Shown here in pieces: positions 53,528-64,000 of a stretch of 64,000 nucleotides of DNA (the first letter of the stretch is position 1; each line of letters begins with the position of its first letter). A program made the position numbers and the translations under genes. The notes below the pieces were generated by a model that searched no databases, was not told where the DNA came from, and saw only the letters and a list, made by a program, of their open reading frames with translations. Source of the DNA: Saccharina japonica (lineage: Eukaryota > Sar > Phaeophyceae > Laminariales > Laminariaceae); the NCBI GenBank assembly GCA_008828725.1, contig MEHQ01004429.1, positions 638,405 to 702,404 of the forward strand, written 5' to 3'.

Positions 53528-55113
53528 CAAGGGAAGGAGAGTTTTTGTTTTGTTTAGCTGATAAATTAGTTTGCTGGCGTTACTTGCCTGTGTGAACTCT
53601 TGAAAGCATTGTTTTTAGCGGTGCTGTTTCTTGGTACTCGTACATAGGTACACGGGTGCGTAGCCTATGCGCTGTTTAAGTGGATGAAAGGCGAAGAAGA
53701 AAAACTCGGTGTTATTGTGTTGATGCTTACTTTTATAGATGTTGTTAATGGTTTGCACCCTGGCCATCCACGCGCGGCTTTTTTCGCGGCTTTTGAGCGA
53801 AGCAATGAACGATTTTCGCTTGAATCGTCAGGGGGGGGGAAGGGGGGGGTGCGAGGGTCATCCCGAGGAGTCCGCCCTGCGGGGCACCGCACACTCGTCT
53901 CGGTTTTGGTGTCCGCCTATCAATAGTTATACTTCGGTGTACGGAAAATTATGGCGAACTCGTCTTCATCTCAAGTACCGAATATACTGTGACGATAGGT
54001 CTGGATTTCAGTACGGATAACAAAACCGTTTCTTACGCCAAGGACGCAGCAAATCTACCCTAGGTCACACGGTGGAATAGTTACAAATGCGTTGGTGTGA
54101 GTTCAACACCTACGTACAGGTATGCTAATACTTCTTGCAACGGACCTTCGGTGCCAAACGTATCGTCGCCTAAAAACATGACCAGTCAGAAAACTGCGGG
54201 CACGAAATACCTTTCTCTCTAGCTCAGGCAGCGCCGGCCGGGATCTGTACGTGCGGCCGATAATATATAATCGCATATTTATGTTTCCGTCCGTTTTCGC
54301 CTCTGAAGTTCCAAAAGGCTAATAGTGTATCTACATCCAGCTCGGGAATGATCGAGGCATTGAGGAAGAAGGCGAGAACCCGCCCGTCGCTGACTCGATA
54401 ATTCGGGTGCCTCCTTTCAATCGTCGTCTCCTGGCTCTCACTCCCGCGGTGGTTCGCATAACGAAAAAAATACTCCTAGTGCCTCGTACCTGACGGATGG
54501 TCAGCTTCTCGGGTCTCGAGTTGCAACAGCGGGCTTAGCGAAACGCGAACCCGAACCCCCGAGTACACAAAGGGAGAAGACAACCTCCGCATATCACAGT
54601 TCACACCCCGGCATCCAAGCTATCCAAGCACTGGGAAACCCAGGAGGTATGCACGGCACGCGCCCAAATTCTCGTAGGGGCAGGGCACAGACAACCCTCA
54701 CACGCCGGAGTTCCACACACCCGAGCGTCCAACCAATGGAAAACCAAAAGGCGTGCGACGCGCGCCCAAAATATCGTATGAACCCCTCGACTAAGGCGAA
54801 TCAAGCGAACGTTTTTTGCCTTCTCCTTTCGCGTTGCTCGATGTGTATAGAAAGCATGTTATATCATGTCCAGCTACGAATCGTTGACGTGTATAGAGCA
54901 TGCTATCGTAGCATGTCCAGCTACGAATCGTCGATGCTGTATAGAGCATGGTAGATATATAGCATGTCCAGCTACGACTTTTATTTTTTTAGCCAAACAA
55001 CCCCTCCGTCTCACAAGGGGTGCGTGGTCAATGGCCAAACGACTCAAGGCAAGCAACGAATAAGTACACGCCCCCCACCCCGCCCCCCAAAGCTATTTCT
55101 AACCCCCAAGCAG
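53528..55113. other. intergenic between convergent rsmG and TFIP11
   Basis: No gene is seen. A tRNA-like SINE head lies at 54053-54115 (A-box TAGGTCACACGG, B-box GAGTTCAACACC). CATGTCCAGCTACGA repeats four times at 54866-54976. An F2 repeat occupies 55006-55080 close to the TFIP11 stop. Confidence 0.5.
55006..55080 (+). mobile_element. poly(C)-tailed repeat 2 (F2)
   Basis: CCGTCTCACAAGGGGTGCG, GGTCAATGGCCAAACGACTC, GGCAAGCAACGAATAAGTAC, then ACG and a C-rich run. Confidence 0.75.
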
Positions 55114-55335
55114 CTAATCAAGCCCGCCGAACGAACTTGAACCGCCCCCATTTCTTTGGGTAGCGCCCCCCGCCCCCCCGGAAGCAGCGCTACCAGAAGC
55201 AGCGGCAGGTTTGTTTCCCGTGAGAGCCAAGAGGTCCTCAAGACCGACGGGAGACCAAAGTCCGGAACCCTTGGGGGTCTCGGTGAAGGTAACACTCTGG
55301 TCTAGGTAGACGGAGACGCCACCGAAGGCGTAGAT
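55114..55335 (-). CDS. TFIP11: TFIP11 last exon
   Basis: Begins after TTACCAG with IYAFGGVSVYLDQSVTF and LWSPVGLEDLLALTG, matching the C-terminal LYTFG...W.P.SL segment of TFIP11. It ends with an Ala/Gly/Ser tail and TAG. Confidence 0.92.
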   Translation of the reverse strand: MYAFGGVSVYLDQSVTFTETPKGSGLWSPVGLEDLLALTGNKPAAASGSAASGGAGGATQRNGGGSSSFGGLD

Positions 55336-58300
55336 CTGGTAACGAATCAGCGCGCGCAGAATGAGGAGAGGGATGTTTGGGCGGGGGGGGGGGGGGGGGG
55401 GGGGGGGTAGGGTGCGGTTTGTTGTTATTCACCGCGGGGTAATTTGGTAACGTGACGACGCGCGTTTTCTTTTGGTGGGGGGGGGGGGGGTGATAGCGGG
55501 AAGTTGGTGGACGATGGACGGCTCGCGCTGCGATAACCTGTGATGGTCGGTGTCGGCGTCAATGGTGACGCCCCAGCAGGGCATGCGCATGATGTTACTG
55601 CCGTGACGTGGCCTGACTGCCGTGGCACCACATGACTGTCGTGACATATTGGAAGCGTGCTAGCGTATTGGAAGCGTCTAGGCTCGGGCAGGTATCAGTT
55701 GAGGGTGATCAAGAGGAGAGCACACGGTTCATACGAAAAACACGCAAAACACGAGGATTTAGTACAATGGTAGATGCTTCCACGACACCGTACCAGCAAG
55801 CAAAGCGGAGAAATAGAATTCCCGCCACTCAATACGATGCACCCTTACCGCCACTTCATAAAAGCCACCATCCATATATAACTCCTCAGAAGTCTACGAT
55901 TAATCCAACTCGATCTCCGAATCACAACCAACATGACATAATACGACTACCGTGATATGACACGATATGACTGCCTTGACATGATACGACATGACTGGCG
56001 TGGCATGGCATGATGTGGGTGTCGTAACATGGCATGACCTGACTGCCGTGGCATTTTGTTTTAATTCTTTTTTCCATCCTATTTATTATCTTCGCACTTC
56101 TGTCCCTCTCCCTCCATAGTCGTAACTCAGATCCGGGGTCACAAAGCAGGCTCTTCTTCCTCCTCCCCGCTACGGTTCGTGCCTTGATTTTTATCGCGCA
56201 GAGGGTTCAGCATTCCCAACGCTCGTCGATTTTTATCGAATTTTGCTAACTCATGCTCTCGCGCTTTCCGCTAGTCAAGATAGTTTTTTGCGAGAAAAAG
56301 TCCCTACGAGCATACACTCAGGGGGGCTCGAACCCACGACCTTGAGTCAAACAGGGACGAGATTTACCTGTCATTCCACCGGGGACGCCGGCTGGGGTCT
56401 GATATGGCACGGCATGACTGCCGTCACACGACATGGTTGTCGTGACATGACGTGATTGCCGGAACATGACACGACCTGGCTGTCGTGACATGACATGACA
56501 TAACTGCCGTGACATGGCACGACATGACTGCCGTGACATGACATGACCTGACTGCCGTAACATGGCATGAGCTGACTGCCCTGACATGACATGACTACCA
56601 CTGCCGTGGCATGACATGGTGTGACATTGCATGGCACCAACTGCGGTGGTTGTTGATGACACGCAATCGAGACAAATGCTACTACAAAAATTGGGTGCCG
56701 TCCCCGGTGTGTTTTTCTATCATTTAGTGCACGACACAAAATGCTCAGCCGCAAAATATCAAAGCAACACCACCCGCATAATGCGGCATCAGCACAAGCA
56801 GCGGCAATCTGCGGCACCGGCAGCAATCTGCGGCACCTGCAGCAATCTGTGGCACCTGCAGCAATCTGCGGCACCTGCAGCACTCTGCGGCAGCACCAGC
56901 ACCGCCGGCAGCTTCAGCTCCAGAAATGTGCAGCAGCAGCAGCAACAGCAGCAGCAGTAGCAGCAGCATAGGGCTGCAAGTGCAGTGATGTGCACTCCGC
57001 CCAGGGTAACTTTTGTTCAAGCGGAGCCCATCTTTCCATTCGAGACGGCACCCGCCCCGCTACACGGCCGACCAGACACTCTCAGTGACCACGCGGGACG
57101 TTGACACGAGACATCGCTACACCCGTTACCATTGCCCCGCACACTAATCGCCGGACAGTCCATACCGAGTCGGAGCATTCCCGAGAAATACGGACGAAAA
57201 GCCACTGTCAATATTATATTCGTCCGAAGTGAAGTGATTTTTTTTTTCATCCTTTGGCAGACCGGTAAACAAAACATGCCTTCAAACCCCTTTCGGGGGC
57301 TGCACTCGCGTTTTTGGGGACAGACTAACTTGAAATGAGTGTCGAATAGGTTTTACAGTGGTAAAAAAACCGATTTCAAGCTCACGACACTTCCACTTAC
57401 TTGCAAAAAAAAAAAAAAAAAACAGGTGTCAGATCGAGGATTTCGTCGAAACTCATCTTTGCAAGCTATATGTGGTCAACGTGTCAAATTGATTTTTTGT
57501 ATCGTACGTAAATATAGGTTTCCTTTTAAATGGTTTCTACGATGTCCTAAAGGTCGATGCTTTACAGCCTCTACGATATTCTTGAACCCTTTTACTGCTG
57601 CGAAAATGATCCTACTCCAATTTCAACTAGTTTTGGCAAAACAAAATTGGCTTCATGTTTTTTGTTGCCTCTACCGAGTTCTTAAGCTCCTTTTTTTTTT
57701 GCTTCTACGACGTTCTTAAGCTCGTTTTTTATGGCATCCACTACTGTACGTTTTTTTTTTCGAATTTGTTTTGGCTTCTACGATGGTCCTGATACCTGTT
57801 TTTGTACATTAGTGGATTCCACGATATTTTCAAGGTGGGAACCCGCGCTGTTGGAGAAGTGCGTCGCACAAGCTGGCTTCCCCCCTGCCATCGATCGTTG
57901 CCGGTAGCTACTGTAATTTCGGTAGTGTGTTCGAGGTATTCCTCAATACTATGGCTGTAAAACACTAATCGTTTCGGAAGCCGTGACGATGTCACATCTT
58001 CGCACACACAGTACGCGTTTTGTGCTGCTGTTACCAGTTGGATTTCTTACGCGTAGGTGGTGCGTCGAAAAACTAAAACATACCAGGTATATTTTTGTTA
58101 CCTTTAACCCTTTTTCTATTTGCAAAAAAGTCCAACACTATTTCCAAGTGTTTCGTCCCCCAAATAATGTGGAGGTCTGCTACATAGGAGTTGCGCACAT
58201 CGCAAAGGCCAAAACGAAATCGACCTGTAGGGTGTCGTATGATAAATACCATTAAAAACGACTATAAAAATTGTCGTAACGGCCGCAAAAAAACGACCTT

Positions 58301-61300
58301 AACCCATTCGGAACTGAAAAAAATATCCCACCCTAATTCCAAGTAGTTTGTCCCCAAGTTCGTGGGACCAGTTCTTAAGGGGTTAACCCCTTTTTATACT
58401 GCATCCACGTTCTGGGAACAAAACTACAGCACAGGACACCTATCAATAGTAATAAACAGGAAATTTGATCTAGGCTGGATTTCTTATTCGAGCATGGGTG
58501 TGTTCTACACTAACTTCAGTATAACGAATCCCGAATATATTATTTTCCTTCAAATCTCAACCCGCCTTTCCTACTGCACGTTTTCTTATTAGGCGCCCTG
58601 TCGTACTGTGCTTGAAAATGGTATTGGGCCGTTACTGGCAGCTTTGCATTGCACACCATAGAGGCCATTTATACAATCAAACAAAAAAAGCTTGATCCTT
58701 TTACTATGTATGTATTTAACTGAGAAAAATATCCAACACTAAATTCAAATAGTTTCCCCCAAAAAGCGTGGGTGCAGTTAGTTTTGAAGGGGACCTTTCA
58801 GAACCGCAAAACTCATCCCACACTAATTCCAAGTAGTCTGTCCTCAAAAACGGGAGGCCGGTTCTTAAGGGGTTCACCCTTCTACTGGTGCGAAAAAATC
58901 GTTCTCTACTCTAGTTTCAAGTTGTTTGTCCCAATAAAAATGGTTTCACTACTAAAGGGTATACTACGCATGTGTTTGTTCTTCACACCATACCGCCCTT
59001 TCTACCCGTCGACTCCCAGCACACCCAGTGTCCGTGCTGATTCTTGATCCTAGAGAGATACAAGCTCTGTGGTCAGAAAAACTACGACACAGCAGTAAAG
59101 GTACGACATTGAAAAGCAGTAAGGAAAGAAGACAGTAGTGCAACCAATGCCCATGCCATCGTACTGGATACGACAAGCGCAACATACACACGCCAGCAAT
59201 CCAGAAACAGTGCATTGAAGGAGATAGAAATGAAATACAAAAAAAAAGCCATAAAATTGAGTTTTCGAGTGCGAAAAACTTGCCTGTTTCCCCTCGTGCT
59301 GTCGGCCGGGCTTCGGCAAGAACATCACCCCGTTCGCCTCGGCAAACGCCTCCACGACATCGCGGAAGCTCGCCGTGATCGGCCCCGTCCCGACCCCGCC
59401 CCCCGCCGCCGCTGCCGCAGCCCGAAGGTGCTGCTGATGCAGCTGCTGCTGCTGGAGGTTCTGCTGGTGCAGCGTGGCCGCCTCCATCCTTCTTCGCTCC
59501 ACCACTCGGATGTAGTCCATCTGCTCACTGGCACCCGCCGGCAGGGGTACCCCTTGCTGTTGGTGGTCTTGCATTACCTTCGCAGGCCGAACATTAAGGA
59601 GGGGGAAAGGGGACAGGGGGGGGGTGTACTTCATTATTTTTCATGCATGGCCGTAGTCGTATGACCATAGACCCTCGCATCCCTACAATGCCGGGACGGA
59701 GCATGTCGGGTTTACACGGGAGGGGGGGCGGGGGAAGGATTTGCAAACGTTCGTGGCTCGGAAGGAAGGGCCACTCGCAGCAAAGGCTGCGATCGTGCGA
59801 TGTGATCCAGTTTGTGGTGTGCTAATTAGAGACGGCGGAGACGTGTCGTTTCTTGGGAGTCAACTCGCGCGATCGATCAACGCGAAACTGTCGGTGGTGA
59901 ATTCGCCAATAGTTAACATCTGCCGTAGAGCTGCACACTCGGCTCTGCTAGCGCGCCTATCTCGAACCGCGGGGCCTATGATATATCACCACTCATTCGT
60001 AACCGTTACCAGCATCAGTCACCACCAAGCATCACCACCCCCATCAACCATCCCCGACCAGGACCAATCGCCAAGGGTCGATCACCAACACCAGTCAGTA
60101 CCATGCATAATCATCACCATCACTCACCATAATCATCAACCAATGACCGCCAACCACCACTAACCATAAAAAACCACCCTCACCAACCGTCACCAATCGC
60201 CAGTAACCAGCACCCACCCCCACAATTCATGACCAACCATGACCAATCACCAGCAGCAACCACCCATCGCCATCAATCATCATCAATCACGGCCAACCGC
60301 CACAACTCCCCAACCGCCATCAAATCCCCACCAGTCATCATCATCAACTGCAAATCACCAATCATCCCCAACCATCTCCAATCACCCCCAACTACCACCG
60401 CCAATCGTCACCCACCACCTCCAACCACCACTAAAAACTACCACCAATGACCACTAGACATGACCAACTACAACCAATCATCACCAATCACCATCCATTA
60501 ATCACAACTACCACCAATAACCACCAACCATCATCAATCACCAAACATCGTCAACCACTATCACAATTCGATGAGAGGCGACGAGGGAAATAAAGGGCTG
60601 TAAATCTTCTCGCGATAAAAACTCCAAGGCACGAACCGTAGTGGGGAGGAGGGAGAAGCGCCTACCTTGTGGTCCCGGATCTGAGTTACGACTAGGAAGG
60701 AGAGAGAAAGGAAGGACGAAGATAATAAATGGGATGGAAAAAAAACGAACAAACAACAACGACCACCACTAACCAACATAAACCACCATTACCAATCACC
60801 ACCACCCGCCACCAATCATTACCAACCACTTACTAACCACCAACAACAACCATCAAATGACCAACAACCACCACAAACCCCCACCAATCAGCATACATAC
60901 ATACATACATACATACCTGATCCATCAGCGTAAGCGCCGCGCTGAACTGCGCCATTACCCTCGGGTCCGATCTCAACACCTCGGGAAAACGGTCCTTCCA
61001 CCCTTGGTACCACAAAGCTACCTGCGTCGGCCCAGAAGAAAACACAAAAATCATCGACAAAATCAACGCCAAACAAATGGAAGGGGGGAGGGGGGGGGAG
61101 GGAGGGGGGGAGNNNNNNNNNNNNNNNNNNNNNNNNNNNNNNNNNNNNNNNNNNNNNNNNNNNNNNNNNNNNNNNNNNNNNNNNNNNNNNNNNNNNNNNN
61201 NNNNNNNNNNNNNNNNNNNNNNNNNNNNNNNNNNNNNNNNNNNNNNNNNNNNNNNNNNNNNNNNNNNNNNNNNNNNNNNNNNNNNNNNNNNNNNNNNNNN

Positions 61301-63218
61301 NNNNNNNNNNNNNNNNNNNNNNNNNNNNNNNNNNNNNNNNNNNNNNNNNNNNNNNNNNNNNNNNNNNNNNNNNNNNNNNNNNNNNNNNNNNNNNNNNNNN
61401 NNNNNNNNNNNNNNNNNNNNNNNNNNNNNNNNNNNNNNNNNNNNNNNNNNNNNNNNNNNNNNNNNNNNNNNNNNNNNNNNNNNNNNNNNNNNNNNNNNNN
61501 NNNGAGGGAGGGAGGGAGGGAGGGAGGGGGGTATTTGAAGGAGGGAGGGAGGGGAGGAGGGGGGTGGTTGAGTGAGCGACTATGGACAGGGGACGGGGAA
61601 ACATTACATGCAACAGTTATGTGATGCCCCTTGTTTTGGCTCACACGCCGCTTTTCAGTAACTCGTGCTGTTGACTACGACGACTTCGACGGGTTTATGT
61701 ATAATAGCTCATAGGGGAATATTCGGCAAATTGTTAGCATTAATCTCATACTTGATCCACCGCATAATAATCACTTACTTGGCGGAACGAAAACACCTGG
61801 AACAAAAACAAAAACAGCGACCACTAATCGCAGTGCCGTGGTTGTAGTACTTCGTACGTCGACGACATCATCAGTTTTTAAACGAAATAACGTGCCAACA
61901 AACGAAAAAACACGCCAGCAACCAAAATGCATACAGACTCCACGATAAGCGCAACGCTTGACTCTTGCGTATGACCCCCGAACCCCCCCCCCCCCCCCCC
62001 CGAAAAAAAAATGATGAACAAACACACATCGAACAAGAGCAGCAAGCTCATTACAAAGGTCCCACGGATTGTTCTCCGGAGTTGTGTTTCAACGGATTGC
62101 TTTTTCAACAAAACTTTTTTTTTGTCTCTCGTACGGATTTTATTTCTTCAACAGATTACTTTATATACAATGCTTGCCGTTTCAACGGAATCGTTTTTCA
62201 ACGTATTTATTTTTAACGCGTTTCGAATTCGAACGTTTCCTTTTTCCAAAGGATTTACTCTTTTCAACCGAATTTTAGATTTTCGAACGCGCAAAACGAG
62301 AGCGCAGCAGTGTGTACGTACCTCGGCATAGTCTGCGGTGTCGCTGAGCCATCGATGGAGCACGGTGAGCCACTTCGGGAAGAACTCCACGTCCAGGATA
62401 CTCGTCATGTAAAGAGGCGGTATCAGGTCGGCCCACATCATGAGCATGTTGAAAGGCGCCATGTCCTGTTGCCGTCACACAACAAGTAACAGCAGCAAAC
62501 GGGAGGAGGCGGTAAGCGGCGGGGGGATGACAGCAGCAGCAGCAGATGAGCTGAAGGCAACTAGGGGGTAGGAGACCTCAAAATCAAGACTCGCCCTCCC
62601 CACCCCCCCATACAAGAAACAATGACCCAACACACGCCATTCTAAAACACGCCCTCCGGTCCCGCCCGCCCACCCCCTTCCCCCCCCTCCCCCCGGTCCT
62701 CCCCCCTCCTCCTCTCGGCCCCCCTCCCTAACATTAGCATTCAAACGGCCACCCCAAGAGACACGCCCTCCGGACCCCCCCCCCGCCTTCCCGGCCCCCT
62801 GCCCCCTCCCCTCCCCCTCCAAACATCGGACAAGACAGCAACCGCCTGGCGGGGGCGAGTCACGTCACGTAAAACGCAGCGTGCCACAACGAAGCACGTC
62901 ACGGCGCACACAAACGCCCCGACACCCCCTTCCTGTAAGCCCCGCGCAGGCCCGCCCCCCCCGACCGACCGCCCGACCGCCCGCCCTCTACCCTCCTCCG
63001 TCCTGTTGTAATAAGCACCTGGTTGGAGGGGTTGATCACGAGGGTCTTCCTGAGACCGGCGACCAGCTTGGGGGCGATACACTTGTCCAGTAACGCTTCC
63101 ATACTGCGGTAGTCGAACACGTTTTTCCACGGCGAGAGCATCACGTACGCGGTGGCGTCGCTGGGGTCCCAGTGGACAAGGGCGGCCGCCAGTTTTCGTC
63201 TGATTTCGGGGAAAACGC
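55114..63218 (-). CDS. TFIP11: TFIP11 / NTR1-type spliceosome disassembly factor, 3' part
   Basis: TFIP11 (yeast Ntr1) recruits the helicase Prp43/DHX15 to take apart the intron-lariat spliceosome. Five minus-strand exons are read: 63218-63019, 62465-62322, 61021-60917, 59577-59284 and 55335-55114, with all phases consistent, covering the GC-rich-factor-like C-terminal domain. Key blocks are FPEIRRKLAAALVHWDPSD, LSPWKNVFD, APKLVAGLRKTLVINP, VEFFPKWLTVLHRWL, WYQGWKDRFPEVL, FAEANGVMFLPKPGR, HEGKQ|IYAFGGVSVYLD and LWSPVGLEDLL. The last intron (59283-55336) starts with GC rather than GT. A 391-N gap lies in the second intron. The G-patch-bearing 5' exons are beyond position 64000, so the gene is partial. 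Confidence 0.93.
55382..56049. repeat. 25-G run and TGACATGAC-type minisatellite
   Basis: A 25-G run (55383-55407) lies 48 nt upstream of the exon in the TFIP11 intron. CATGACNTGACTGCCGT-type units occur at 55575-55640, 55930-56055 and, beyond a SINE insertion, 56400-56640. Confidence 0.75.
56050..56400 (-). mobile_element. full-length tRNA-derived SINE (family G), minus
   Basis: On the minus strand it has a tRNA-like head with B-box GGGTTCGAGCCCC (56323-56335 region), then GATAAAAATCGACGAGCG, GCGCGATAAAAATCAAGGCA, GGATCTGAGTTACGACTA and an A-rich tail. It interrupts the TGACATGAC minisatellite. The head lacks a good A-box, so it is decayed. Confidence 0.75.
56401..56980 (+). repeat. TGACATGAC minisatellite and CAATCTGCGGCACC repeats
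   Basis: The minisatellite continues to 56640. At about 56806-56893 a unit of CAGCAATCTGCGGCACCTG repeats about five times, followed by CAG runs to 56970. Confidence 0.8.
57275..57860 (+). repeat. family A fragment, MSFDEIL core, degenerate repeats
   Basis: Family A-like sequence at 57275-57355. The minus-strand frame MSFDEILDLTPV plus T run is at 57421-57465. Then come degenerate units of about 60 bp with TTCTACGAYGTTCTTAAGCT and variants (57535-57830). All lie in the TFIP11 GC-AG intron. Confidence 0.6.
58299..58600 (+). mobile_element. family A element next to family C element
   Basis: Complete family A copy 58299-58386 (TTAACCCATTCGGAACTG to CAGTTCTTAAGGGGTTAA). Complete family C copy 58434-58600 (GGACACCTATCAATAG to TTCTTATTAGGCGCCC). 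Confidence 0.8.
58788..59115 (+). repeat. family A element and family E copy 3
   Basis: Family A at 58788-58878 (CCTTTCAGAACCGC to GGTTCTTAAGGGGTTC). Family E at 58976-59115 (GTTCTTCACACCATACCGCC to AAAACTACGACAC). Confidence 0.75.
59284..59577 (-). CDS. TFIP11: TFIP11 exon with GC donor
   Basis: 98 codons: YIRVVERRRMEAATLHQQN, Gln- and Ala-rich stretches, then FRDVVEAFAEANGVMFLPKP and GRQHEGKQ. It ends AAACAG|GCAAGT, a classic GC donor; the next exon restores the family sequence exactly. Confidence 0.92.
59631..59720 (-). mobile_element. poly(C)-tailed structured repeat 1 (F1), minus, truncated
   Basis: On the minus strand it holds ACCCGACATGCTCCGTCCCG, CATTGTAGGGATGCGAGGG, GGTCATACGACTACGGCC, GAAGTACACC and a C run. 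The 5' hairpin arm is lost. Confidence 0.8.
59990..60900 (+). repeat. A/C-rich ACCA-type degenerate repeat with SINE fragment
   Basis: The plus strand is almost free of G for most of about 900 nt, built of CACCAATCACCA-like units. A family G SINE fragment (60566-60750) with A-rich tail is inserted. It lies in a TFIP11 intron, whose transcript would be U/G-rich. Confidence 0.85.
60917..61021 (-). CDS. TFIP11: TFIP11 exon (WYQGWKDRFP)
   Basis: 35 codons, VALWYQGWKDRFPEVLRSDP to FSAALTLMDQ, between GACGCAG and CAG|GTATGT, phase 0 on both sides. Confidence 0.92.
61113..61503. other. 391-N assembly gap
   Basis: The gap is bordered by GGGA-type repeats on both sides, so the true length is unknown. 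Confidence 0.98.
61504..62321. other. TFIP11 intron, nothing seen
   Basis: GGGA repeats next to the gap, a C run at 61984-61999 and T-rich DNA with TTCAACGGAT-type words at 62060-62280. No exon is recognised. Confidence 0.5.
62322..62465 (-). CDS. TFIP11: TFIP11 exon (FFPKWLTVLHRWL)
   Basis: 48 codons, DMAPFNMLMMWADLIPPLY to VEFFPKWLTVLHRWLSDTA and DYAE, between GCAACAG and GAG|GTACGT. Confidence 0.92.
63019..63218 (-). CDS. TFIP11: TFIP11 exon (SPWKNVFD)
   Basis: Begins with two bases completing a Gly codon. VFPEIRRKLAAALVHWDPSD, YVMLSPWKNVFDYRSM and IAPKLVAGLRKTLVINPSNQ follow. Donor CAG|GTGCTT. The acceptor follows an 18-T tract. The preceding exon lies outside the window. Confidence 0.92.
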
Positions 63219-64000
63219 CTGTGTTTCGAAAAAAAAAAAAAAAAAAAGCGGCGGAATAATTAACGGACGAGTGAACGAACGTCCGGGGGTGGCGGGCGGC
63301 GGCGTCAGCGAGGCAACACAAATATAAAAATTAAAGCAGACGTATTTTTTAGTTTTTACATATAAACTAGTACCTGGTATAAGTAAACTAAAAATCAAGC
63401 GCGTTGAGAAAACAAAAAAAAAACAATAGGAAGGAGCGATGTAGCAACAAGAAGGAGCGATTGGGCGCTTCGTCGTAAGGGTCAGCCGCCCACGAGAGTC
63501 TATGCAGTTGTGCTTGACTGCCTATGTTCGTGTCAAACCCTGGAATGATTTTGAGGCATTTCTATGTTGGTTGGTCTTCGCGTTTTTTGTCCTCAGTCTA
63601 TCCAACGACGTCCAGCACATCACCAGTAGTAGTGTCCGTACTGGTTATTCTTGAGGATAAACCGTGGCACAACTGATGTGGCCGCTAAACTGCGAGAGAG
63701 AGAAAGCATGCATCGAGTGTAACACAATGTTGGCAAGTCAACGCCAAAACGTACTGGGTACAAAATCTTGTACAGCAATACTACGAGTAGTGTACTTTTA
63801 GACATAGACAGTAGTGCGCGGGTTTGGCCTCGCACGGTTTCCTGAGAGTTTTTTCGCTAAGCGGGAAGCCGGAAAGGGCGGAGAGAAGGCCGCGAAGGAA
63901 AGGGTGCAACAGCAGTATCTTCGCTGGCTCTAAAGAAGAAGAACAACAACAACAACAACAGTGGCAGCAGCACGGTAGCAGCAGCAGCAGCAGCGGACAG
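63219..64000. other. TFIP11 intron, no exon seen; CAG run at edge
   Basis: No exon with phase 1 at its end is recognisable on the minus strand. A weak family E-like stretch lies at 63595-63660, and CAA/CAG trinucleotide runs fill 63937-63996. Confidence 0.5.

Overview
The window is nuclear DNA of a eukaryote. Four protein-coding genes can be read as multi-exon genes with GT-AG introns (one GC-AG) whose phases all agree. They sit in a repeat-dominated background of short foldback elements, tRNA-derived SINE-like copies, palindrome arrays, homopolymers up to 56 G and kilobase-scale simple arrays. A nuclear rsmG gene with a long N-terminal extension suggests an organism with a bacterial-type organelle ribosome to service. 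Intron-rich genes, long introns and Gly/Ala/Gln/Ser-rich inserts would fit a photosynthetic protist such as a stramenopile alga. That placement is inference with low confidence.

Layout. About 1-6000: nested foldback repeats, a perfect 350-bp inverted pair and an array of 11-nt palindromes, no gene. 6075-18445 (+): cytosolic-type endo-beta-N-acetylglucosaminidase (GH85, ENGase), seven supported exons plus a possible membrane-anchor first exon, with one probable frameshift in a 10-G run. 18446-36356: about 18 kb without a recognisable gene, including AAGC and CAAGCAGG arrays and a 0.8-kb duplication. 36357-48824 (-): ZNHIT2 (HIT zinc finger, R2TP/PAQosome-linked), with a 9,995-nt intron that splits the zinc finger. 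48982-53527 (+): rsmG, a 16S rRNA m7G methyltransferase with an added SAP motif, head-to-head with ZNHIT2 across about 157 bp. 55114-63218 (-): the 3' part of TFIP11 (spliceosome disassembly factor); its 5' exons lie beyond the right edge. ZNHIT2 and TFIP11 both act in spliceosome biology, but nothing here shows that they are co-regulated.

The most unusual content is a pair of dispersed repeat families that share the 3' end GAGTAC followed by a poly(C) run. They sit head-to-tail in one another's C tails. One of them folds into consecutive hairpins with paired substitutions between copies. This looks like a poly(C)-tailed, poly(C)-targeting retroposon system that I cannot match to a named family. 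At least ten further repeat families are listed, several nested in one another. Single Ns at 32672 and 42119, and a 391-N gap at 61113-61503, mark assembly joins beside duplications.
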